This document shows, one piece after another, positions 32,348 through 38,927 of a DNA stretch of 46,848 bases. Source of the stretch: RGIG3077 sp045541475 (GTDB lineage: Bacteria; Bacillota; Clostridia; Oscillospirales; Ruminococcaceae); assembly GCA_045541475.1 (NCBI GenBank), contig JAZQJI010000042.1, forward strand, positions 1-46,848. The letters run 5' to 3'. Each line of letters begins with the position of its first letter. The stretch's first letter is position 1. The notes beneath the pieces were generated by a model. It did no database searches. It had not been told where the DNA came from and worked only from the letters and a program-made list of their open reading frames with translations. The translations under genes and the position numbers were made by a program.

Positions 32348-34147
32348 ATGCAGGATTTGAAAAATCTTAACGATTCTGAATTTTTTATTGAAAGTGAAGA
32401 ATTGATGCCGAAGAAGAAGCAAGGCTTTTTTGTTGGCATGGTAAAAGGTGTTGCTGATGCGGCACGCGCTTTTGGCGGCAGCATGGCAGCCTTGGGCGAA
32501 AGTATTGCTGAAATAACCGTCCTTGCAGTTAAATCAGCAGCAAAGGCAACGTGTGCCGGATTTGTAAAGCTTCTTAACGCATTAAAACCCGTAGTTAATA
32601 AGGGCAGGACGGTGTTGAAGTTACTTCTGCTTAAAGCTTTAATGCCTTTTGTAAGCGTGTATTCGGGCATGCGTACGCTTTCGCAGAGATATGAAATTGT
32701 AAACGATGGCTGCGGAAAGAAAACAGCCATTAGCGATTGCGTTAAAACCGCAGGCCACATGCTTTGGGGAACACGCAAAAATTTTGGCAAGGCATTTAAT
32801 GTTGCCGCACCAATTGCATCAATCGTGTTCTTTGCAAGCCTTTTCAATTACATTTCCGGACTTGAATACGCGGTAAGCGTTGAATACAACGGTCAGGAGC
32901 TTGGCTTTATTGAAGCCGAAGGTGATGTTGAGCAGGCACAGGTTGAGGTGTTAAAGCGTATATCCTATGTTGATGGTAACGAAACCGTAAGCTTCTCTCC
33001 TAAGTTTTCTCTTAAGATTATTGACGCTGAATGTCATTACATGGGCACTAACGAACTTGCCGACAAGATGATTGTTAACTCCAGCGAGGAATTGGCGCAG
33101 GCTTATGGCATTTATATAGGTGAGGAATTTTACGGTGCCGTAGCGCAGGAAGATCTTGATGCCGTAAACGGCGAGCTTGATAAAATTCTTAATTCTTACA
33201 GTGATATCAGCGGTGCTTATAATGTTGCATTTGTAACTAAGCCCGATTTGACATCAGGTTTGTATCTTACAGAAAGCATTATCAGCGTTGATGAAGCTTC
33301 TGAGCTTTTTAACAGCAAGGTTACAGTTGACTCTTCATATACAATTGAGTTGGGTGATACACCTTCAAGCATTGCCGCTAAAAACGGCATGACGCTTGAA
33401 TCTTTGACAGAACTTAACCCCAATATCGAAAATATATGCTTTGTGGGTGTAAAGGTAAACGTTACTAAAGAACAGAGCTTTTTGCCCGTAAGCTATTGCA
33501 TGGAAAAAGTAAGCACAAGCAACATTGCTTACAGCTCTGTCAGCGTTGATGACAGCACCATAACAAAGGGCAATCAGGAAATTGCCGTTGCAGGCGAAGA
33601 CGGCGTGCTTGAAACAACTGAAGAGGTTGTTTACATTGATGGCGATGTTCAATCAAGACGTACGGTTAGCACTGCTGTAATTAAAGAACCTGTTACAGAA
33701 GAAATTCACATTGGTACAAAGGAACCTGTTCAGTACGCATATTACCCTAACACTGAATATACAGGCACAATTGAAAATCTCGGTACGGGTACATTCAACA
33801 GACCTGTTAACACAGGTTATGTAAGTTGTCAATTCTCATCATGGCATCATGGTGTTGATATTGCAACTGATTATGGTACGCCTATTTACGCCGCAGACGA
33901 CGGTACGGTTATTATTTCAGGTTGGCATGGCAGCTATGGCAATTATGTTATGATTGACCACGGCAACGGATACGTAACCCTTTATGCTCACGCAAGCGCA
34001 CTTAATGTTGAAGCGGGCACGCAGGTTGCAAAGGGAACTCAGATTGCTGAGGTGGGTAGCACGGGCTATTCTTTTGGTAATCACGTTCATTTTGAAATCA
34101 GACAGAATGGTGCTTACACAAATCCGCTTAACTACATTTCCGAATAA
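32348..34147 (+). CDS. membrane-anchored M23 endopeptidase with LysM and G5 domains
   Basis: Probable peptidoglycan hydrolase. The 599 residues include an unusual cytoplasmic N-terminus of about 150 residues with amphipathic Ala/Val/Lys helices, one membrane segment (about 154-172), an outer alpha/beta region, a LysM domain (about 330-374), a G5-like domain (about 392-458) and a C-terminal M23 domain (about 480-599). Zinc ligands are visible in HHGVD near 500 and HVHFEIR near 579. Ribosome site AAAGGAGG. Single-gene unit with terminator. LysM-G5-M23 proteins act in cell-wall remodelling and division or sporulation; the exact role here is not known. Confidence 0.9.
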   Translation: MQDLKNLNDSEFFIESEELMPKKKQGFFVGMVKGVADAARAFGGSMAALGESIAEITVLAVKSAAKATCAGFVKLLNALKPVVNKGRTVLKLLLLKALMPFVSVYSGMRTLSQRYEIVNDGCGKKTAISDCVKTAGHMLWGTRKNFGKAFNVAAPIASIVFFASLFNYISGLEYAVSVEYNGQELGFIEAEGDVEQAQVEVLKRISYVDGNETVSFSPKFSLKIIDAECHYMGTNELADKMIVNSSEELAQAYGIYIGEEFYGAVAQEDLDAVNGELDKILNSYSDISGAYNVAFVTKPDLTSGLYLTESIISVDEASELFNSKVTVDSSYTIELGDTPSSIAAKNGMTLESLTELNPNIENICFVGVKVNVTKEQSFLPVSYCMEKVSTSNIAYSSVSVDDSTITKGNQEIAVAGEDGVLETTEEVVYIDGDVQSRRTVSTAVIKEPVTEEIHIGTKEPVQYAYYPNTEYTGTIENLGTGTFNRPVNTGYVSCQFSSWHHGVDIATDYGTPIYAADDGTVIISGWHGSYGNYVMIDHGNGYVTLYAHASALNVEAGTQVAKGTQIAEVGSTGYSFGNHVHFEIRQNGAYTNPLNYISE

Positions 34148-34151
34148 TATT

Positions 34152-34186
34152 CAAGCAGAGTCAACAAAGGCTCTGCTTGTTTTTTG
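34152..34186 (+). terminator. terminator of the M23 gene
   Basis: CAAGCAGAG pairs with CTCTGCTTG around a 10-nt loop, followed by TTTTTT. Confidence 0.9.
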
Positions 34187-34215
34187 GTAAAAATCTATAA
34201 AAGAATAAAAAACTA

Positions 34216-34244
34216 TTGATTTTTGCATAGATAAATGTTAAAAT
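34216..34244 (+). promoter_or_regulatory. promoter of the DUF4352-like lipoprotein gene
   Basis: TTGATT (34216-34221), 17-bp spacer, TAAAAT (34239-34244). Confidence 0.7.
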
Positions 34245-34298
34245 GGTTTGTGTACTGCTTTTGAGTAAGGTGTACAGAGTTTTTTGGAGGTAAAAATT

Positions 34299-34979
34299 AT
34301 GCTTGATATAAAAAGAACAATTGCAGCACTGTGCTGCTTTGCTGTGTGTGCATCTTCGTTTGCTGCTTGTGGCAAGAAGGATGACGACAAGAATAAGGGT
34401 GACGGTTTCTCTATTAATGAGGTTTCTGCTGATTCTGTTGAATCTGCAAATGATAATCATAACGATGATAAGGTTGACCAGCCCGAAAGTCCTAACGTGA
34501 ATAATGAAGTTGTACAGGAAGATGTTCCGATTGCTCAGGAATTTGATTACTTTGGCCTTGTTTACACACTTAACGAGGTTGTTCAGTATGAATTTGACCA
34601 GATTGACGGCGTTGTGCTTGTTGTTGATCTTACCATAACAAACAATTCGGAATATGAATATGTTGTTGGCGCACTTGCAAACTTTAACGTTGCCGTTGAT
34701 GATATTGAAGGAAAGACAACTGACTACGTAACTGCTCAGGCAATGACCCTTACATCGAGAATGTTCCATGAACAAGGATTGGAATATGATGTATTCGGAA
34801 CATCAAATACTCCGCCTATCAAGCCCGGCGATACTCTTAGCGGATATATTCCGATTGCGCTTACAGGTGATGCTGTAAATTTTGAGAACATTCGTTTCTC
34901 TTTCTGCCCCGATGGCACAACCAACGCACAAAACAAGCTTACAGCTACAATCACTCCCGCTGATGTAAAGGCTGAATAA
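34299..34979 (+). CDS. lipoprotein with a DUF4352-like domain
   Basis: The 226-residue protein has a signal peptide ending in a lipobox (SSFAAC, Cys near residue 24), an acidic low-complexity linker (about 25-80) and a C-terminal beta-sandwich (about 85-220) with VLVVDLTITNNSEYEY and PIKPGDTLSGYIPI. This pattern resembles the immunoglobulin-like DUF4352 family of extracellular lipoproteins; the match is from memory. The start at 34299 follows TGGAGG. It is a single-gene unit with its own promoter and a terminator shared with the convergent ABC operon. Ligand unknown. Confidence 0.75.
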   Translation: MLDIKRTIAALCCFAVCASSFAACGKKDDDKNKGDGFSINEVSADSVESANDNHNDDKVDQPESPNVNNEVVQEDVPIAQEFDYFGLVYTLNEVVQYEFDQIDGVVLVVDLTITNNSEYEYVVGALANFNVAVDDIEGKTTDYVTAQAMTLTSRMFHEQGLEYDVFGTSNTPPIKPGDTLSGYIPIALTGDAVNFENIRFSFCPDGTTNAQNKLTATITPADVKAE

Positions 34980-35005
34980 TTGCTTGTGGATTATAACAAA
35001 AAAAC

Positions 35006-35046
35006 ACGGCACAAACCATTGTTTTGGTTTGCGCCGTTTTTTGTTT
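35006..35046 (+). terminator. bidirectional terminator between the lipoprotein and ABC genes
   Basis: CGGCACAAACCA pairs with TGGTTTGCGCCG, then TTTTTTGTTTT. One position is A-C on the plus strand and G-U on the minus strand, so the stem is slightly better for the minus transcript. Confidence 0.8.
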
Positions 35047-35062
35047 TCTGTATATTTGTTTT

Positions 35063-35965
35063 TTATGAGTTTGCAGACTTCTTTAAAAGCATATTTATAA
35101 GGATATAGGCTATAATCAGTACGGCTGTGCTTACGCCTAAAAAGATGTACATTGAGTTTATCTGTACTTTGTCATCAAAAAAGTATAGATTGTAATCAAT
35201 GCTGTCTTGCATGGCGGTTATAATTTCTGCGGGAAAGCCTTGGTTTTCCATTTCGGCAAAAGCACCGCGCATTGTGTGATTGCGCATAAGGCAGGTGCCG
35301 TAGGTGCCCGGCAGGAAGGAGAGAACCTTTTGCAATCCTTCACCAAATTGCGATATGGGCATATATGCGCCGCAGATAAAGCCGTAGCCTGCGCTGATGA
35401 TTGAGCCAACAGCAGAAATCTGTCCCTGCGAGGAAAGAAAATAGTTGATTATTGATGAAAGCGCAGTGCCGAACATTGTAAGCAGAAATACATCAAGAAT
35501 AATGCAGATTATATCGGAAGCACTTAAATACCAGCCCGAATTTGAAAGATATAAAAATCCTGCGGCAACGGCGATGTAACAAATCAACAATGTAGAAATT
35601 GACGTTGCTATGTAATATGCAAGTGCCATTGTGGAACGCTTAACGGGTGTTATGGTTAAATCGCGTCTTGCGCCCGTGATTTTATCCTGTACCATGAGCA
35701 TATTGGAGCAAAACGAAACCGTAACGCAGCAAACCGCCAAAAGCGAAGAAACAAGCTGACCGCCCACAACAGAATCTATCAGCTTTTCGTCAATAACAAC
35801 CCCTTCGGGAATGGAGGACATAAAGCTATCGTGATATACATTTGAAAGGAATGTAGCATACAGCACCAAAAGAATAATTGGAGTAATAAGTGCTGTAAAA
35901 AACATACCCTTATCTTTAAAAAACAATTTTGTGTTGCGCTTGATTAATGCAAAAAGTTCTGTCAT
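35063..35965 (-). CDS. ABC-2 type transporter permease
   Basis: The 300-residue protein has six predicted membrane helices: one near 20-40, an outer loop of about 40 residues, five more helices from about 70 to 230, and a last helix near 270-292. SSQGQISAVGSIISAGYGFICGAYMP is the typical ABC-2 membrane motif region. Its start overlaps the stop of the ATPase gene (ATGA). It would export a drug, peptide or polysaccharide; the substrate cannot be told. Terminator at 35006-35046. Confidence 0.9.
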   Translation of the reverse strand: MTELFALIKRNTKLFFKDKGMFFTALITPIILLVLYATFLSNVYHDSFMSSIPEGVVIDEKLIDSVVGGQLVSSLLAVCCVTVSFCSNMLMVQDKITGARRDLTITPVKRSTMALAYYIATSISTLLICYIAVAAGFLYLSNSGWYLSASDIICIILDVFLLTMFGTALSSIINYFLSSQGQISAVGSIISAGYGFICGAYMPISQFGEGLQKVLSFLPGTYGTCLMRNHTMRGAFAEMENQGFPAEIITAMQDSIDYNLYFFDDKVQINSMYIFLGVSTAVLIIAYILINMLLKKSANS

Positions 35966-36876
35966 TGCTTAACCTCTCCCGTAAGTTTTTTGCCTGTTAC
36001 TGCCAAAAATACATCATCCATTTTGCCCTTGGTGATTTCATAATCAGCAAAAAGCTCAGGATTTTTCAAAATCATTTCAGTTGCCTGCGCCGTGTTTTCA
36101 AGGCTGATGCGGTACGCATCGCGTATAGCTTCAAATGGTTTGCCAAAGCTTTCTGCCTGTTGCTGTGTTATGCCATATAGTGTGAGAAAATCACCCGTAT
36201 ATGTATTTTTCAGCTCCAGCGGTGTTCCATGTGCAGAGATTTTTCCGTTGTCTAAAATCACAACATAGTCCGCATCTGCCGCCTCTTCCATGTAGTGCGT
36301 TGTCAAAAAGACGGTCATATTATCGTTTTTGCGCAAATCGGCAATAACGTTCCACAAAATTTTTCTTGTTTGCGGGTCAAGACCCGTTGTCGGCTCGTCC
36401 AAAATCAGAATTTTCGGTTTGTGCAAAAGCGCCCTTGCAATATCAATTCTGCGTCTTTGTCCGCCTGAAAGCTTGCCGACCGTACGCTTTAAAAGGTCGC
36501 CAAAATCTAAAAGTTCAGCCAATTCATCAAGACGCTTTTTAAAAGCATCACCCTTGATGCCGTACATGGCCGCGCGACTTTGCAGATTATCCTTAACAGT
36601 GAGTGCGCTGTCAAGCACTGAGTTTTGAAAAACTACGCCCAAATCTGATTTTACAGCATCTACATTGCCATCAAGATTTTTTCCGTCAATGACAATTGTT
36701 CCGCCGTCCTTTGCAAGCTGCCCGCAAATAATGGATATAGTTGTGGACTTGCCCGCACCGTTAACGCCGAGGAAGGCGAAAAGCTCGCTGCGTTTTACAC
36801 AAAAGCTAATATCCTGCACGGCTTTAACTTCGCCAAAGCTTTTGCTTAAATGCTCTATTTCAATGATATTGCTCAT
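35962..36876 (-). CDS. ABC transporter ATP-binding protein
   Basis: The 304 residues contain Walker A GVNGAGKSTT, signature LSGGQRRRIDIARA, Walker B ILILDEPTTGLD and the switch His in LTTHYMEEA. The C-terminal 80 residues resemble the DrrA-type extension found in ABC-2 exporters. Ribosome site AAAGGAG. It forms a two-gene exporter operon with the overlapping permease, behind a consensus promoter. Confidence 0.95.
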   Translation of the reverse strand: MSNIIEIEHLSKSFGEVKAVQDISFCVKRSELFAFLGVNGAGKSTTISIICGQLAKDGGTIVIDGKNLDGNVDAVKSDLGVVFQNSVLDSALTVKDNLQSRAAMYGIKGDAFKKRLDELAELLDFGDLLKRTVGKLSGGQRRRIDIARALLHKPKILILDEPTTGLDPQTRKILWNVIADLRKNDNMTVFLTTHYMEEAADADYVVILDNGKISAHGTPLELKNTYTGDFLTLYGITQQQAESFGKPFEAIRDAYRISLENTAQATEMILKNPELFADYEITKGKMDDVFLAVTGKKLTGEVKQ

Positions 36877-36908
36877 CTGTTTTTTCTCCTTTGAATTTTT
36901 GCACAGTA

Positions 36909-36937
36909 ATTATACCGCAAAATACTTGCTGTGTCAA
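36909..36937 (-). promoter_or_regulatory. promoter of the ABC exporter operon
   Basis: Minus strand TTGACA (36932-36937), 17-bp spacer, TATAAT (36909-36914). It directly abuts the terminator of the hsp20 unit. Confidence 0.9.
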
Positions 36938-36975
36938 CAATAAAAGTACCGCCCGTGGCGATTAGCGGGCGGCAC
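36938..36975 (-). terminator. terminator of hsp20
   Basis: GTGCCGCCCG pairs with CGGGCGGTAC around a 10-nt loop, followed by TTTTATTG on the minus strand. Confidence 0.8.
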
Positions 36976-36998
36976 TTGGCTGTTATAAAAACTTTGTT

Positions 36999-37442
36999 CT
37001 ACTCAATATTAAGTTTTCTTGTTTCTACGGGTGTTTCTGTAATTTTCGGCAGATTTAATGTGAGAATACCGTTTGCAAACTTTGCACCGATATTTGCAGC
37101 GTCAATTCCTTCAAGGCTGAAGGTACGCTTTGATTTGCCGTAAAAACGCTCTTTTCTGATATAATTCGGCTTGTTTTCGTTATTTTCTGTGTTTTTCTCG
37201 GCGCTGATGGTGAGGTAATCACCATTAATATCAACGCTGATTTCATCTTTTTCGTAGCCGGGCAATTCGGCTTCAAGCAAAAAGCCGTTGCCTGTGTCCG
37301 TTATGTCCGTTCTGATAGCTCTCATCGGCGGATGAGCTGTATTACTGTGCGGACGGGGTGCGAAAAAGTGTCTGTCAAAATCATCAAAAAAGTCGTCAAA
37401 TAAAAGGTTTGTCTTTCTTTCAAAAGGTGTAAGCATAAACAT
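36999..37442 (-). CDS. Hsp20/alpha-crystallin small heat-shock protein
   Basis: ATP-independent chaperone that holds unfolding proteins. About 147 residues: a short N-terminal region (LLFDDFFDDFDRHFF), the alpha-crystallin domain from about 43 to 138 (TDTGNGFLLEAELPGYEKDE, and GILTLNLPK) and a short tail. The start at 37442 has AGGAGG 4 nt upstream; the ATG at 37436 (10 nt) is an equal choice. A perfect CIRCE element lies about 230 bp upstream, so HrcA control in heat stress is likely. Confidence 0.93.
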   Translation of the reverse strand: MFMLTPFERKTNLLFDDFFDDFDRHFFAPRPHSNTAHPPMRAIRTDITDTGNGFLLEAELPGYEKDEISVDINGDYLTISAEKNTENNENKPNYIRKERFYGKSKRTFSLEGIDAANIGAKFANGILTLNLPKITETPVETRKLNIE

Positions 37443-37669
37443 AAGTCCTCCTTTTGCAGCGTATAAAACAGCTGCTGTCAGTGCGCTAAAATATATTTTT
37501 TCTCTAAAAGCGCAGTTCGTTTCGTTTTGTTTTTTAGTTTTTGCTCGGTGCATAAGATTTATGCATCAATCTATCTGCGATAAATTTTAGGTTAACCTTT
37601 TGTCGACATCTATATGATAAACTATATATTTTAACTTGCAATGTATAAATTGTTTCTAAATAGTAAAAA
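37443..37669 (-). promoter_or_regulatory. hsp20 leader region
   Basis: No gene is seen. The transcript would run from near the CIRCE site to hsp20. A possible promoter is TTGCAA-16-TATCAT on the minus strand, about 40 bp downstream of CIRCE, but its -10 is weak. Confidence 0.35.
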
Positions 37670-37696
37670 TTAGCACTCTCGCATGGAGAGTGCTAA
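37670..37696 (-). promoter_or_regulatory. CIRCE element (HrcA operator)
   Basis: TTAGCACTC-N9-GAGTGCTAA, an exact match to the CIRCE consensus. Here the arms extend to 11 bp and are followed by TTTTTA on the minus strand, so it may also end transcription of the upstream gene at 37745. Confidence 0.95.
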
Positions 37697-37744
37697 TTTT
37701 GCAAATTCTATTGAATTTTTCTTAAACTTGCATCAATGCAATTA

Positions 37745-38605
37745 TCAGAGATAGTATCTCTTATTTCTGATTTTGATGATTACTATTACGGCTGCTGCAA
37801 CTACTGCGGCAACACCTACGCCGACAAGAATCATCCAAGTTTTAGAGCCGCCTTCATCTTCTTTCTTATCAGCAGTTGAAGTGTCGGTTTTATCGTCTGC
37901 GGAAGATTCAGTTTCTTCAGCAACGGTTGTTGTTGCTTCTTCCTTAACGGATTGTGCGAATGTTGTTGTGGTTGTAACAGCTGCGGTTGTGGTTGTAGCC
38001 GCTGTTGTTGTGGTAGCTGCGGGCTCATCTGAACCGGTTGAGCCTGAGCCTGAACCCTGTACGCCAAAACCTGTGATTGTAAAGGTTACGCCAACGCTTT
38101 CTTCTACGTGAAGCTCCACGGGAATATCCTGAACACCGGAGCCTGCCCATTTGTCAACAAAATAAACTCTTGCTTCGGCTGTTCCGTTAATATAATCCAA
38201 AACATCTGCGTTTTCGCTTTGAGTATAATCGTAAGGCACACCGTCTACACGAAATTCGTTAATAGTGATTTCAAGGTTGGGATAGCCGATTACGCCGATA
38301 TCGGTATAATTTGCTGAAGATAAGTTGGGAATAACCAACATCAAAAATTCTGTCTTGTTGGTGGGGCCAACATCAATGCGCCAGTTAACATCGTAAGTGC
38401 CGTCGCCGTCAATTACAACAACTTCGCATCCTGCTTGCAATTCGCCAAGGTGCCAAGCCTGGTTTTCGTGTGCTTCGCCCAGAACACCCGAAATGAAACA
38501 AGGATATTCAATGCCGGTTGCATTAGCCGATATGGATATAGAAGAAAGTCCGACAAGACTAAGCACAACTGCTGTCATAACGGATAAAATTTTCTTTAAG
38601 GTCAT
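37745..38605 (-). CDS. membrane-anchored surface protein with Thr-rich stalk
   Basis: The 286-residue protein has a signal peptide (about 1-29, ending ANA), an outer beta-rich domain (about 30-190; GDGTYDVNWRIDVGPTNKTE), a Gly/Ser then Thr-rich stalk (about 192-255) and one C-terminal membrane helix (about 259-280) before RNKRYYL. The outer domain resembles modules repeated in ruminococcal surface and fibre-degrading proteins and might bind carbohydrate; I cannot name a CBM family. The stalk resembles those of the CapA-like and scaffoldin proteins here. Ribosome site GGGGG. Single-gene unit. Confidence 0.7.
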   Translation of the reverse strand: MTLKKILSVMTAVVLSLVGLSSISISANATGIEYPCFISGVLGEAHENQAWHLGELQAGCEVVVIDGDGTYDVNWRIDVGPTNKTEFLMLVIPNLSSANYTDIGVIGYPNLEITINEFRVDGVPYDYTQSENADVLDYINGTAEARVYFVDKWAGSGVQDIPVELHVEESVGVTFTITGFGVQGSGSGSTGSDEPAATTTTAATTTTAAVTTTTTFAQSVKEEATTTVAEETESSADDKTDTSTADKKEDEGGSKTWMILVGVGVAAVVAAAVIVIIKIRNKRYYL

Positions 38606-38774
38606 GTCAATACCCCCAAATATTTTATTTTTGTGCTAATATTATAACATAATATGCACACATTGTAAATAGTTAAATTAAACGAAATACATAAGCATTT
38701 TTTGAAAGATTGAACTTGAAATCCTTTCCAATTGTTACAAATATGTAAAAACAATATGGTTTATTGAAAATCGC

Positions 38775-38803
38775 TTGCATTTTAAAAATGCATATTGTAT
38801 AAT
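38775..38803 (+). promoter_or_regulatory. promoter of the GH31 gene
   Basis: TTGCAT (38775-38780), 17-bp spacer, TATAAT (38798-38803). The 322-bp gap before the gene holds this, the operator below and no other feature I can see. Confidence 0.8.
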
Positions 38804-38850
38804 GACACCATGGGTGTTTTGCAAAATGCGCTTTGTTTTTTGAATTAAAA

Positions 38851-38864
38851 TGTAAACGGTTACA
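38851..38864. promoter_or_regulatory. LacI-type operator-like palindrome
   Basis: TGTAAACGGTTACA: arms TGTAA / TTACA around ACGG, about 40 bp after the expected start site. The reverse strand contains CGTTTACA, also seen at the GH36 promoter. Confidence 0.5.
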
Positions 38865-38927
38865 TAAAGCGCTGTCTTGCGAAGACAAAAAAACGAAAAA
38901 ATATCTCTAGTACGGAGGGAAAAATCT

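Noticed and set aside
32341..32847. 168-codon minus-strand frame over the M23 N-terminus
   Set aside because: It covers the promoter-proximal part of a well-supported gene and has no ribosome site; antisense shadow.
37773..38111. Val/Ala/Thr-rich plus-strand open frame
   Set aside because: It is the antisense of the Thr-codon stalk of the minus-strand surface protein; no ribosome site.
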